Part shown: positions 1 through 9,892 of the stretch, in pieces
Layout of the letters: every line of letters begins with the position of its first letter
Numbering within the stretch: the stretch's first letter is position 1
DNA from: Actinobacillus equuli
GTDB lineage: Bacteria; Pseudomonadota; Gammaproteobacteria; Enterobacterales; Pasteurellaceae
NCBI RefSeq assembly: GCF_900636745.1
Contig: NZ_LR134310.1
Location: 1,604,501-1,668,500, forward strand
DNA: 64,000 bases
Direction of reading: 5' to 3'
Position numbers and translations under genes: made by a program
Notes under the pieces: model-generated
What the model was told of the DNA's origin: nothing
What the model saw: only the letters and a program-made list of their open reading frames with translations
Database searches by the model: none

Positions 1-355
1 CCATAATTTGGAAATCTTGCGGCAGATTAGCGTCAAGATAATGCGAACGTAACAAGCGGTTGGCAATGCTGTGGAACGTACCGACCCACATACCGAACAG
101 GCGGTGATGACTACTGGAAGAAAGAGTATGTTCGATACGATGACGCATTTCCGCCGCCGCTTTATTGGTAAAGGTTACTGCCAGAATATTCGATTCCGGT
201 ACATTTTCTACACCGATTAACCACGCAATACGATGTGTCAGCACCCGTGTTTTACCGGAACCGGCTCCCGCCAATACTAAATAATTGCCCAACGGCGCAG
301 CGACAGCCTCTCGCTGCTTATCATTTAAACCGTCTAATAATAAAGAAAAATCCAT
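1..355 (-). CDS. uvrD: DNA helicase II UvrD, N-terminal part (runs off the window)
   Basis: This is the first 118 codons of a superfamily 1 DNA helicase that unwinds DNA in nucleotide-excision and mismatch repair. The N-terminus MDFSLLLDGLNDKQREAV holds the Q-motif region. It is followed by the Walker A stretch LAGAGSGKTRVL (about residues 29-40) and motif Ia with AVTFTNKAAAEM. A further conserved segment, GTFHSIANRLLR, follows. These match UvrD rather than Rep or PcrA as far as the N-terminus allows. The rest lies beyond base 1. An uptake signal (52-60) falls inside the gene. Confidence 0.93.
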   Translation of the reverse strand, partial: MDFSLLLDGLNDKQREAVAAPLGNYLVLAGAGSGKTRVLTHRIAWLIGVENVPESNILAVTFTNKAAAEMRHRIEHTLSSSSHHRLFGMWVGTFHSIANRLLRSHYLDANLPQDFQIM

Positions 356-843
356 TACCGCCTCGTATTCAATTAATGTTCGTTTATACAGTTAGTCATA
401 TTATAGATCAAAGCGATTAAATAGAGTGGTTAAATTTAATGAAAATTTTTCAAGGTGTTTGGAACTTTTTTTGATTCAAACGTACTATAGAGCGTCGTTA
501 ATATTGATGTTGACGAATTTTTACTTTTTTCTTGTTTTTATAACATAGTTTAAGCTTTTAATTATTGAATTAATGTTTTTTGATATGATTTAACAATGAA
601 ATTATTGATTATAATTTTTAAAAGTCTCAGTTTGTTATTAAAATGTGATCAATTTGTTTTAATTGTATATTTAAAAGAAAGGCATTTCGTATAAAAGCGT
701 AAGTTTGCTGGAGAAATGAACAGATTAATTTTATTATGCAATAAGTTATAGACCAATTTTTATTGGTCTTTCTTAGTTTTTAGTGCAAGGCAAGTAATGA
801 TTTTTGCCTTTGTGAAGTGTAATGTAAGTAATGGATACTTTAT
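356..843. other. AT-rich intergenic region between divergent uvrD and adhesin
   Basis: A gap of 488 bases with no credible gene. It is very AT-rich and must carry the promoters of uvrD (leftward) and of the adhesin (rightward). No -35/-10 pair stands out. A short terminator-like hairpin lies at 750-769, and a weaker one (GGCAA / TTGCC) at about 789-808. No simple-sequence repeat tract suited to phase variation was seen. Confidence 0.6.
750..774 (+). promoter_or_regulatory. terminator-like hairpin in the adhesin leader
   Basis: AGACCAAT (750-757), loop TTTT, ATTGGTCT (762-769), then the T-rich run TTCTTAGTTTTT. The 8-bp perfect stem sits about 75 bases before the adhesin start codon. It could attenuate transcription entering the adhesin gene or end a short leader RNA. 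No gene lies upstream on this strand. Confidence 0.5.
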
Positions 844-3800
844 ATGAATAAAATTTTTAAAGTCATTTGGAATCATGCAACACAATCTTTTGTGGTTGTA
901 TCTGAGTTAACCAAGTCAAAAACAAAATCTTCATCTACAACGGATGAGCGCAGCAAACCTACAATGGGAAATAACCTATTAAACCTTGGTGTAGGTAGCG
1001 CTACGATTGGAATTTTAGGTAGTATATTAGTTGCTAATGCACATGCTGCAGTTGCAATGTCATCAACATCGACAACATATGCTGCTACGGCTACTTCTGC
1101 AGAAACTAATTCCTATGCGGCGGGTACAAGTGTAAATGTTTTGACGGGTGGGTCTGCTTTATTTGGTATGAATTCTCAGATAGGTAATGCTAATAGAAGT
1201 GCAATTAATGCAGTTGCAGTTGCAGTAAATAGTACGATTAATGGTGCTCGTTCTGCTAGCCTTGGTTTTAATATGACCGTATCAGGTGTGGAGTCTGTTG
1301 CGGTAGGTACTAATGCTACGGTTAAAGGAGGGCAGGCTGTCGGTATTGGTTTTGGCGCGAATGCAACTGGTGAACAATCAACCGCAATTGGTAATGATGT
1401 AAGAGCGGAAGGATATGCTTCTGTTGCGATTGGTTCGGATGATATTGATGGGGCTAAAACAACTACTACCAATTTAAATGGTAAAAATATGTCTGTTGCA
1501 GCGGGGTATAAGGTTGTAACGAATAGTACTCTTATTCAAACTGATACAGCAGGAAAAACTACATTATATAGACCGGCTAAGGCAAGCGGTGTCGCAGCTG
1601 TTGCCATTGGTGGTTATGCTCAATCAGAAGGGCATTTAGCAACAGCAATTGGTACAAATACAACAGCTTCAGGTTTTGCTTCTATGGCTGTGGGGGTTGG
1701 CGCAGCAGCGATACAAACATCTGCTCTTGCAATGGGTACAGGTTCAAAAGCAAATGCGATAAACTCTGCGGCAATTGGTACAAATGCTACGGCAACATCA
1801 AATATTTCATTAGCTATTGGTGCTGACTCAATTGCTAGTGATGACTTTTCAGTGGCATTAGGACAAGCTTCGAAAGCTAGAGCTAAGTATGCAAATGCCT
1901 TAGGTTCTACTAGCCTTGCTGACAAAGATTATGCGACTGCAGTCGGAACTGGAGCAACTGCTGATGGAGTTAGCTCATTTTCTGCAGGTCATTTATCATT
2001 AGCTTTTGGTTTAAATTCAACAGCTATTGGTACCTTTTCAACTGCAAATGCAACTAATTCTATAGCGGTAGGTGTGGGCTCATTAGTAGAAGCTGGTATA
2101 GATTCAGGTGTTGCAATTGGTACTGCTGCGAATGCATCAGTAAAAGATTCTGTGGCACTAGGTTCTAATACAACGACAACTAAAGCAGTTGCTACGAATA
2201 CAGCAACAGTAAATAAATTAACTTATTCTGGTTTTGCAGGGAATAACCCGGCTTCTGTTGTGTCTGTAGGCTCTGCTAAAGAAAAACGTCAGATTCAGAA
2301 TGTTGCAGCGGGTCAAATTTCTGCTACTTCAACAGATGCAATTAACGGTTCACAATTATATGCAACCCAGCAAGTTTTAGGTAATGTTGCGGATTCTATT
2401 AAAACGGTTTTAGGTGGAAATGCAGCAGTTGCACCTACAGGTACCATTTCTATGAGTGGTATTGGTAATACTGGTAAAAATACAGTTCATGATGCCATTG
2501 CAGCTGTGAAAGAAACGGTTGTAAAAGGTAAAAATACGGCGGTCACTTCGACTGTTGCGGAAAATGGTTCCACTACTTATAAAATTGATGCGGTAGATAC
2601 ATCTGCATCTGCATCTGCTGGCTCAAAAGCACTAACAGTGAACAATAATGGTACAAAATCTGCCGGTGATGCGGATGTCACAGATTATGTAATTGATTTA
2701 TCAGATGAGACTAAAGCTAATATTACTCACGGTGTAAATGCAAATAATACCGTGACAACTAAAGGTTTAACATTTACAGCAGACAATGGGCAAAAGACTT
2801 TACGTAAATTAGGTGAAGAACTAGCAGTTAATGGTGATAATGATTTAGTAAAAACAGAAGCGTCTGAAGGAAAAATTAAGATTGCAGCAACAGATAAGTT
2901 AACAAATGCCGTACAAAATGCAACAACTGCATTACAAAGTTTTGTAACCACAGTAGATACTGATAAAACTGCACAAACTATAACTAAAGATGCTAATAAA
3001 GCGAACTTTATTACTGGCGATAATATTCAATTAACCGCAAGTAACCAAGGTATCACAATCGCAACTAAGAAAGATGTTACTTTTGATAATGTATCAACTA
3101 AAAACTTCACTGCGACAGGGGATACAAAGTTAAATAACGTAACTGTTGCGCCAAATGCTAAAGTTGATATGGGTGGCAATCGCATTACTAATGTAGGAAA
3201 ACCTACAGAAGCTAATGATGCTGCAACTAAACAATATGTAGATTCTGGACGTACTAAAGTTACTTCTAAAGATAAATCGGTCACTATTAATCCATCTAAA
3301 GATGGTGATGCTGATGTTTATGATTTAACGGTAACTGCTAATCTGAATTACACTGGTGATAATAATACTCAAGGTACGAATAAATTAAGCGAAAAAGTTA
3401 AATTTGCGGGTACGGAAAATGAGATTGTTACGACAGCTAAAGATGGTGAAGTTAAATTTAAGCTAGCTGATAAAGTTACGAATGATATTAAAACCAATGC
3501 AGAGAATATTGCGAAAGGTTTTGGTTTACAGGCTGAAGATAACAACAATGTTAAGAAACAGTTAGGTGAAGTAGTTCCTGTTGTTGGTGCTAATAGCAAT
3601 ATCAAGACGTTAGTTGAAAATGATAAAGTAAAAATTGCCTTAAATAATACTTTAAACCTAACTGATGCAGGTTCAGTAAAACTTGGTGATACAACAGTTA
3701 ATAAAGATGGTGTAACTATTACCGGCGGACCTTCAGTAACTAAGAGCGGTATTCATGCTGGTGATAAAAAAATCACTAATGTTTCAGATGGTGTAGCTCC

Positions 3801-6800
3801 AAATGATGCAGTAAATGTAGGTCAGTTAAATAAAGTGAATGCAACAGCAAATGCAGGCTGGAAATTAACTGTAAATAAACAAGATGCAAATGTTTCAACT
3901 GTTAAGCCAAATGCGACAGTTAGTTTAAATAATAATGATAACAATATTGTTATTAGTAAAAGTGCTAATGATAATAATGTGACATTTGGGTTAAATACAA
4001 CATTGAAAGTAGGTACTGCGAAGCCTGTTACTATTGATGGTACGAATGGTACGGTCGGTGGCTTAACTAATACTAAATTTGATCCTAATAATATAGTCAC
4101 TGGGCAAGCGGCGACTGAAGATCAGTTAAAACAAGTTCATGGTGATTTAAATAATAATATTACTAACCTTGGAAATGCCTTAACTACAAAAGGCTTAAAC
4201 TTTGTTGGTGATAATACTGACGTTAAGATTCATCGTGATTTAGGTACTACATTAAGTGTTGTTGGTGGAGCAAATAAAGACCAATTAACAGATAAAAATA
4301 TTGGTGTTATTGGTGCTGCTAATGGTGAGTTAGTTATTAAATTAGCGAAAACATTAAGTAATCTAACCAGTGCAACATTTAATAATGAAAATGGCGCAGG
4401 CAATACGACAATTGGTGGTAATGGTGTAACGATTACACCTGCAGAAGCTGGAAAATCTCCAGTTAGCTTAACGAATACAGGTTTAAACAATGGCGGTAAC
4501 AAAATTACTAACGTAGCTAAAGGTACAGATGATACTGATGCAGTAAATGTAAGCCAATTAAAAGACGTTAACGCAACAGCCAATGCAGGTTGGAATTTAA
4601 CGATAAATGAAGGTAAAGACAGTTCAAATGTAGCACCTAAAGCGACTGTTGATTTAGCGAATAAAGACGGCAATATTCTAATTACCAAAGATAAAACTAA
4701 TGTAACATTTGCATTAAATAATGATTTGACTATCGGTGGAAAAGATGGTGTGAATGGCGCTAACGGCAAAGATGGTAAGATCGATGTTAAAGGTGCTGAT
4801 GGTCAGACTGGTGTTACTTTAAATGGTAAAGATGGTTCTATCGGCTTAACAGGTCCGGCTGGTCAGGATGGCAAACCGGGCGCAAGCACTAATATTAGTG
4901 TTGCAAATGGTAAACCGGGTGTTGATGGTAAAGATGGTGGCAGCAAAACACGCATCGTTTATGACACTAAAGATGAAAATGGTAACCCTGTTAAAGAAGA
5001 AGTTGCAACTTTAAATGATGGCTTAAAATTCGGTGCGAATGATGTAACTGAAGGTGTTCGTAAAGCGAAACTAAACGAACAAGTTGATGTTAAAGGTGCA
5101 ACAACTAATTCTGATTGGAAAAAATTTGATGAAGGTCAGAATGTGATGACGAAAGTAATTGACGGTAATATTACGATCGCAATTGCTAAAGATTTGCAAG
5201 GATTGAATTCCATCACATTTACTAATGGAGGCACAGGTAAAGATGTTGTGCTCAACGGTAATGGTTTAAACAATGGTGGTAATAAAATCACTAATGTTTC
5301 AGATGGTGTAGATCCAAATGACGCAGTAAATGTAAGCCAATTAAATAAAGTTAATGCAACGGCAAATGCAGGTTGGAATATTGCTGCTAATGGCAATAAT
5401 CAAACGAATGTGAAGCCGAACGCAAATGTATCTTTAAATAATGAAGACGGTAATATTCTGATTACTAAATCTGCTGATAATAATAACGTGACGTTTGCTT
5501 TAAATAGCACACTATCTGTAGGTGGTTTAGGAAAAGATGGGCAGCCTGGCAAAGACGGTGTTATCGGCGCAAAAGGCGCTGATGGTAAAACCGGTGTTAC
5601 TTTAAACGGTAAAGATGGTTCAATCGGTATTAATGGTAAAGACGGCTCTAATGGCACGATAACCTTAGCAAAAGGTAAGCCGGGAGTTAATGGCAAGGAT
5701 GGCGATACTAAGACCCGTATTACATATCAACCTGTAGACGAAAAAGGTAATCCAAAAGGTGATCCGGAACATGTTGCAACGCTTAACGATGGCTTAAAAT
5801 TTGTAGGTGATACAGGTGAAGTTATCAAAAAAGAGCTGAACGATACTTTAACGATTAAAGGTAACTTATCAAAAGGTGCAGAAGTAACGGATAAAAACTT
5901 ACGTGTAGATAATGTAAATGGTGCGCTTATTCTAAAAATGGCGAAATCATTACAAGAACTAACAAATGCAACTTTCGTTGATAATGCGGGAAATCGCTCT
6001 GTTATTGATGGTAATGGTTTAACCATTACACCTAAAGCAGATTCGGGTAAAGCTCCGGTAAGTTTAACCGATAAAGGCTTAAATAACGGTGGTAACCAAG
6101 TTACTAATGTTTCAAGCGGCTTAGTTGATAATAAAGGTCAGAAAGTTGATTTAGCGAATGCAACTGGCGATGTATTAAATAATGCGGTTAACGTTGGTGA
6201 TCTGAAGAATTCAATCAACAATTTAACCAATGCAACGACAGGTGGTTTTGGATTAACGGGTGATGACGGTAAGTCTGCAAAAGCTGATTTAGGTAAGACT
6301 GTTACAGTACAAGGTGACGGCAGTGTTGTTACTAAAGTTGTAAAAGGCAAAGACGGTAAAGATGCGCTTCAAGTCGGTTTATCAAATGATGTAACGATTG
6401 GTAATGGTAAAGAGCCGGGTAAAGTTACAGTAAAAGGTGAAAACGGCAAAGACGGTGTTGTACTGAATGGTAAAGACGGTTCGGCAGAATTTAAAAATGC
6501 GGACGGTAAAACCACGGTTGCAATCAATGGTAAAGACGGCACGATCGGTCTAAATGGCAAAGATGGTGTAGCGACCAAAGTTGATGGCAATGGAGTGACA
6601 ATTACTGGTGGTGCAAACGGTACTGTAAACCTAACTGATAAAGGTCTTAATAATGGCGGTAATACCATTACTAATGTAGCAGCAGGTGTTAATGCAACAG
6701 ATGCAGTGAATGTGAGCCAGTTAAAAGATGCGACAGCGGCTGCAACGTCAAAAGTTGAAGCAGGTAAAAATACGGTTGTAACGCCAACGAAAAATGCAGA

Positions 6801-7689
6801 TGGTAGCACAACTTATACTGTGGCGACGAAAGATGAAGTTGACTTCACTAAAGTGGCGACCGGCAACACTACCATGACTAATGAAGGGGTAAAAATTGGT
6901 GATCTCATCAGTTTAACCGAAAATGGTCTAAATAATGGTGGTAAGAAAGCGACTAATATTGCAGATGGTGACATTAGCGCAACATCGAAAGATGCTGTAA
7001 ACGGTAGCCAATTACACGCAACTAACCAAAATGTCACAAACCTTCAAAACACTGTTGCGAAAGGTTGGAACATTGAGGCTGATACAGTTGATGGTTCAAC
7101 AGGTAAAGTGATTGGTAAATCGAAAGCTAAAGTTGCGATGGGTGATACCGTTGCAGTTAAAGCAGGCAATAACATTGAAATTACTCAAGAAGGTAAAAAC
7201 ATTGCGATTGCAACTTCTGCAAATCCAAACTTTGATAGTGTGAAAATTGGTAAAGGTAGCAATACCGCAATAATTAGCACAACCGAAGATGGTGCAATTA
7301 ACGTTGCTAATGCAAATGGTGGTCCAACTCGTATTACCAATGTTGCGGCAGGTAAGAAAGATAATGATGCGGTAAACGTTGCGCAATTAAAAGGTGCGAT
7401 GAGCAACATTAACAACAATATCAATGCGGTAAATAACAAAGTTGATAAAGTGGATCGTGACTTACGTGCGGGTATTGCAGGTGCAATGGCAGCGGGTAAT
7501 TTATACCATGTGACGATTCCAGGTAAATCAATGGTGTCTGCAGGTATTGGTACTTATAAAAACCAAGGTGCAGTGGCTGTAGGTTATTCACGTTTATCGG
7601 ATAACGGTAAGATTGGTGTGAAATTCTCTGTAAACACTAATACACGTGGTGACTCCGGTGCAGCGGCAAGTGTAGGTTATCAGTGGTAA
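844..7689 (+). CDS. giant trimeric autotransporter adhesin (type Vc, Hia/Hsf/YadA-like)
   Basis: A surface adhesin of 2281 residues. Residues 1-24 form an extended signal peptide (MNKIFKVIWNHATQSFVVVS), followed by a hydrophobic segment and likely cleavage after ANAHA (about 68). About residues 95-470 are YadA-like head repeats of the type AIGTNATA / AVG. A first neck follows at about 485-510 (GQISATSTDAINGSQLYAT). The rest is a long stalk of Hia-type modules: KGL/GIN-like motifs, GLNNGGNKITNV necks, and GW tryptophan-ring starts. Collagen-like GKDG runs lie at about 1300-1380, 1560-1640 and 1830-1920. The last 70 residues are the membrane anchor, ending in the beta-strand residue W (SVGYQW). 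This family assembles as trimers in the outer membrane and binds host cells or matrix. The gene contains no exact uptake signal. The start has only a weak ribosome site. Confidence 0.93.
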   Translation: MNKIFKVIWNHATQSFVVVSELTKSKTKSSSTTDERSKPTMGNNLLNLGVGSATIGILGSILVANAHAAVAMSSTSTTYAATATSAETNSYAAGTSVNVLTGGSALFGMNSQIGNANRSAINAVAVAVNSTINGARSASLGFNMTVSGVESVAVGTNATVKGGQAVGIGFGANATGEQSTAIGNDVRAEGYASVAIGSDDIDGAKTTTTNLNGKNMSVAAGYKVVTNSTLIQTDTAGKTTLYRPAKASGVAAVAIGGYAQSEGHLATAIGTNTTASGFASMAVGVGAAAIQTSALAMGTGSKANAINSAAIGTNATATSNISLAIGADSIASDDFSVALGQASKARAKYANALGSTSLADKDYATAVGTGATADGVSSFSAGHLSLAFGLNSTAIGTFSTANATNSIAVGVGSLVEAGIDSGVAIGTAANASVKDSVALGSNTTTTKAVATNTATVNKLTYSGFAGNNPASVVSVGSAKEKRQIQNVAAGQISATSTDAINGSQLYATQQVLGNVADSIKTVLGGNAAVAPTGTISMSGIGNTGKNTVHDAIAAVKETVVKGKNTAVTSTVAENGSTTYKIDAVDTSASASAGSKALTVNNNGTKSAGDADVTDYVIDLSDETKANITHGVNANNTVTTKGLTFTADNGQKTLRKLGEELAVNGDNDLVKTEASEGKIKIAATDKLTNAVQNATTALQSFVTTVDTDKTAQTITKDANKANFITGDNIQLTASNQGITIATKKDVTFDNVSTKNFTATGDTKLNNVTVAPNAKVDMGGNRITNVGKPTEANDAATKQYVDSGRTKVTSKDKSVTINPSKDGDADVYDLTVTANLNYTGDNNTQGTNKLSEKVKFAGTENEIVTTAKDGEVKFKLADKVTNDIKTNAENIAKGFGLQAEDNNNVKKQLGEVVPVVGANSNIKTLVENDKVKIALNNTLNLTDAGSVKLGDTTVNKDGVTITGGPSVTKSGIHAGDKKITNVSDGVAPNDAVNVGQLNKVNATANAGWKLTVNKQDANVSTVKPNATVSLNNNDNNIVISKSANDNNVTFGLNTTLKVGTAKPVTIDGTNGTVGGLTNTKFDPNNIVTGQAATEDQLKQVHGDLNNNITNLGNALTTKGLNFVGDNTDVKIHRDLGTTLSVVGGANKDQLTDKNIGVIGAANGELVIKLAKTLSNLTSATFNNENGAGNTTIGGNGVTITPAEAGKSPVSLTNTGLNNGGNKITNVAKGTDDTDAVNVSQLKDVNATANAGWNLTINEGKDSSNVAPKATVDLANKDGNILITKDKTNVTFALNNDLTIGGKDGVNGANGKDGKIDVKGADGQTGVTLNGKDGSIGLTGPAGQDGKPGASTNISVANGKPGVDGKDGGSKTRIVYDTKDENGNPVKEEVATLNDGLKFGANDVTEGVRKAKLNEQVDVKGATTNSDWKKFDEGQNVMTKVIDGNITIAIAKDLQGLNSITFTNGGTGKDVVLNGNGLNNGGNKITNVSDGVDPNDAVNVSQLNKVNATANAGWNIAANGNNQTNVKPNANVSLNNEDGNILITKSADNNNVTFALNSTLSVGGLGKDGQPGKDGVIGAKGADGKTGVTLNGKDGSIGINGKDGSNGTITLAKGKPGVNGKDGDTKTRITYQPVDEKGNPKGDPEHVATLNDGLKFVGDTGEVIKKELNDTLTIKGNLSKGAEVTDKNLRVDNVNGALILKMAKSLQELTNATFVDNAGNRSVIDGNGLTITPKADSGKAPVSLTDKGLNNGGNQVTNVSSGLVDNKGQKVDLANATGDVLNNAVNVGDLKNSINNLTNATTGGFGLTGDDGKSAKADLGKTVTVQGDGSVVTKVVKGKDGKDALQVGLSNDVTIGNGKEPGKVTVKGENGKDGVVLNGKDGSAEFKNADGKTTVAINGKDGTIGLNGKDGVATKVDGNGVTITGGANGTVNLTDKGLNNGGNTITNVAAGVNATDAVNVSQLKDATAAATSKVEAGKNTVVTPTKNADGSTTYTVATKDEVDFTKVATGNTTMTNEGVKIGDLISLTENGLNNGGKKATNIADGDISATSKDAVNGSQLHATNQNVTNLQNTVAKGWNIEADTVDGSTGKVIGKSKAKVAMGDTVAVKAGNNIEITQEGKNIAIATSANPNFDSVKIGKGSNTAIISTTEDGAINVANANGGPTRITNVAAGKKDNDAVNVAQLKGAMSNINNNINAVNNKVDKVDRDLRAGIAGAMAAGNLYHVTIPGKSMVSAGIGTYKNQGAVAVGYSRLSDNGKIGVKFSVNTNTRGDSGAAASVGYQW

Positions 7690-7713
7690 TTAATAGCTTG
7701 TAGTAAGTAATAG

Positions 7714-7748
7714 TAAAAACCTCAGTTCGAAAGAGCTGAGGTTTTTTT
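7714..7748 (+). terminator. intrinsic terminator of the adhesin gene
   Basis: AAAACCTCAGTTC, loop GAAA, GAGCTGAGGTTTT with one G-T pair, followed by a run of T. It lies 25 bases after the adhesin stop. Confidence 0.9.
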
Positions 7749-7808
7749 ATGAGGACAATTTGCAAAAAATCAGTGAAATTTGACCGCTTGTGTCAGGTCA
7801 TCGGAAAA

Positions 7809-7840
7809 CAAAAAAGCACGAGCTAAACTCGTGCTTTTTT
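7809..7840 (-). terminator. bidirectional terminator at the 3' end of the lol operon
   Basis: AAAAAAGCACGAG, loop CTAAA, CTCGTGCTTTTTT. The tail is T-rich on both strands, so it can end lolE transcription and back up the adhesin terminator. Confidence 0.9.
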
Positions 7841-7850
7841 CATATCAAAG

Positions 7851-9101
7851 TTAATGACCGCTTAAGACTTTTGCCGGTTCTAATTTTGCCGCTCGGGTTG
7901 CCGGATAGAGGCTGGCGAACAGACTTAATACAATGGTTGCGATTAACACATAAGCGACATCTTGCCAGTGTAGTTCACTTGGTAGGAAATCTACGAAGTA
8001 AACACCGTCAGATAACAGTTTGATCCCGAAAAATCCTTCAATCGCTTTAATCATTGCAGTTAAATTCAGCGACAGTATCACGCCGAGTATAATCCCAGCC
8101 AACGCCCCTTTCATGCCGGACAGCAAACCGTACCACAGAAAAATACGTTTGATAAACCCATTATTCGCACCGAGCGTACGCATAATCGCAATATCGCCTT
8201 GCTTATCTTTTACCGCCATAATCAGCGTAGAAATAATATTAAAACACGCAACACCGATCACTAACACCATTGCAATATACATCACGGTGCGTACCAGCTG
8301 AATATCGTTATACATATAACCGAATTTTTCAATCCAAGTGTTGAGATACAGCGGTTGATTAAAGTTAACGAGTTCCGGCATTTGCAGTTCTTGTACTTTG
8401 AACGGTTCTTTTAATGCCAACTCAATGCCCGAATATTCATTCGGTTGATATTCCAATAACTCTTGGGCTTTTTCAATCGGCAATAACGCATAGCTATGGT
8501 CGAGTTGCCCCTCCAGTTTCAGTACGCCGGTTACCGGTAGGCTGAAACGTAACGGTTGAGCCAATTTGCCGTCCTCGGTCGGTTGTGGCAATAATAGCGT
8601 GACTTCATCACCTGCGGTCACTTCCAAATCTTTAGCAATACCGGCACCAAGAATCAAACCGCCTTGTTGATGGAACGCTTGCCATTGCTCACTCGGAATA
8701 TAATGGCTAAGCGAACTGACTTTATCTTGCTTAACCGGATCAACGCCTCGAACTTGGGCGATTTTCAGTTGCGTACCGTTTTCAATCAAGCCGGTAAAGC
8801 TGACGAAAGGCGAAGAAGCGGTCACATTTGGATTACTATTTGCAAGATTTTCCAGTTTTTTGCCCGCTTGTATCGGGGCATTTTCATTACCATGGTAGGA
8901 ATACAGTTCAGCGTGCGGAACAACGGAAAGCACCCGCTGATTTAGTTCCCGCTCGAAACCGTTCATCGCACTTAAGCCGATAATCAATACAGCGACACCA
9001 AGCGCAATGCCGACACTGGAAAACAGCGAGATTAAGGAGACCAACCGATTTTTTTGTTTGCCTCGTTGATAACGCCAGCTAATAAAAAAGGGGGTATTCA
9101 T
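7851..9101 (-). CDS. lolE: lipoprotein-releasing ABC transporter permease LolE
   Basis: Inner-membrane permease of 416 residues in the LolCDE complex, which extracts mature outer-membrane lipoproteins from the inner membrane and passes them to LolA. One N-terminal membrane segment (about 21-45, SSVGIALGVAVLIIGLSAMN) precedes a large periplasmic domain. Three membrane segments follow at about 270-405, and the protein ends in the family-typical YPATRAAKLEPAKVL. The length fits LolE (E. coli about 414) better than LolC. It is the last gene of a leftward lolC-lolD-lolE operon, and its ATG overlaps the lolD stop by one base. LolC and LolE are paralogues, so the C/E names rest on order and length. 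Confidence 0.9.
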   Translation of the reverse strand: MNTPFFISWRYQRGKQKNRLVSLISLFSSVGIALGVAVLIIGLSAMNGFERELNQRVLSVVPHAELYSYHGNENAPIQAGKKLENLANSNPNVTASSPFVSFTGLIENGTQLKIAQVRGVDPVKQDKVSSLSHYIPSEQWQAFHQQGGLILGAGIAKDLEVTAGDEVTLLLPQPTEDGKLAQPLRFSLPVTGVLKLEGQLDHSYALLPIEKAQELLEYQPNEYSGIELALKEPFKVQELQMPELVNFNQPLYLNTWIEKFGYMYNDIQLVRTVMYIAMVLVIGVACFNIISTLIMAVKDKQGDIAIMRTLGANNGFIKRIFLWYGLLSGMKGALAGIILGVILSLNLTAMIKAIEGFFGIKLLSDGVYFVDFLPSELHWQDVAYVLIATIVLSLFASLYPATRAAKLEPAKVLSGH

Positions 9102-9781
9102 TAATCTGCCTCGCTTAATACACCATCTCGCATCACAAAGCGGCGAGCTAATTTATTTGCTAGATTTAAGTCGTGAGTGACCAACAAAAAGGCGATATTT
9201 TGTTCAGCATTTAGTTGTTTGATCAGATCAAAAATACTTTCTGTAGTTTTTTGGTCGAGGTTACCGGTCGGTTCATCGGCTAACACGAGCGCCGGATTAT
9301 TGACTAACGCACGGGCAATCGCCACACGTTGGCGTTCGCCACCGGAAAGTGCTGAAGGACGATGGGTAATTCGGTGCGATAATCCGACCGCTTGTAGCAT
9401 TTTTTCGGCACGATCGCGTGCTTCGCTTTTATTTTGATTACCGATTAGCATTGGCATCATCACGTTTTCAAGCGCAGTAAAATCCGCCATTAAGTGATGG
9501 AATTGGTAAACGAAACCGAGATTTTGGTTACGCAGTTGCGCCAGTTTATTCGCACTTAATTTTTGCAGCGATTGTTGTTTGATCCAAACTTCACCCGAAC
9601 TCGGTTGATCCAAACCGCCAAGCGTGTGCAATAGGGTGCTTTTGCCTGAACCGGATGAGCCGACAATTGCCACTAATTCACCGCTATTCATCGAAAATGA
9701 AACGTCTTTGAGGACTTGCACCTTTTGGTTGCCCTCATCATAAAATTTGCTGATATTTTCACAGCGTAATAATTCGGTCAT
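9101..9781 (-). CDS. lolD: lipoprotein-releasing ABC transporter ATPase LolD
   Basis: Cytoplasmic ATPase of 226 residues that powers LolCE. Visible motifs are Walker [12 protein letters not shown] (about 41-51), the Q-loop in FVYQFHHLM, the signature [15 protein letters not shown], Walker [13 protein letters not shown] and the H-loop THD. The start is placed at the ATG giving [11 protein letters not shown], which matches the family N-terminus. A longer reading from 9829 would run into the intergenic repeat upstream. The 111-base gap to lolC holds an unusual inverted repeat. Confidence 0.95.
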   Translation of the reverse strand: MTELLRCENISKFYDEGNQKVQVLKDVSFSMNSGELVAIVGSSGSGKSTLLHTLGGLDQPSSGEVWIKQQSLQKLSANKLAQLRNQNLGFVYQFHHLMADFTALENVMMPMLIGNQNKSEARDRAEKMLQAVGLSHRITHRPSALSGGERQRVAIARALVNNPALVLADEPTGNLDQKTTESIFDLIKQLNAEQNIAFLLVTHDLNLANKLARRFVMRDGVLSEAD

Positions 9782-9816
9782 ACTGTTTTTATCTTTATTT
9801 AAGTGGAAATATTTAG

Positions 9817-9888
9817 AACCACAGAACACACTGAATACTCAGAAATCATTGCATTTTATTTTCCGTGTTATCTGTGTATTCCGTGGTT
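9817..9888. repeat. inverted pair of TCCGTGTNN-type tandem repeats inside the lol operon
   Basis: The right arm 9860-9888 is three 9-base units after its first two bases: TCCGTGTTA, TCTGTGTAT, TCCGTGGTT. The left arm 9817-9845 is its imperfect reverse complement (22 of 29 positions agree), with a 14-base loop. A single related copy lies at 19276-19305 between dnaN and recF. The transcript between lolC and lolD could form a long hairpin. Confidence 0.75.
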
Positions 9889-9892
9889 GAAA

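Noticed and set aside
235-420. 61-codon plus-strand frame over the uvrD start
   Set aside because: Lies mainly antisense to uvrD in another frame with no family resemblance.
1176-7439. Many long open frames on the minus strand beneath the adhesin gene
   Set aside because: They are low-complexity, valine/alanine/proline-rich translations produced by the repetitive GGT/GCA/AAT codons of the adhesin, with no ribosome sites and no protein features.
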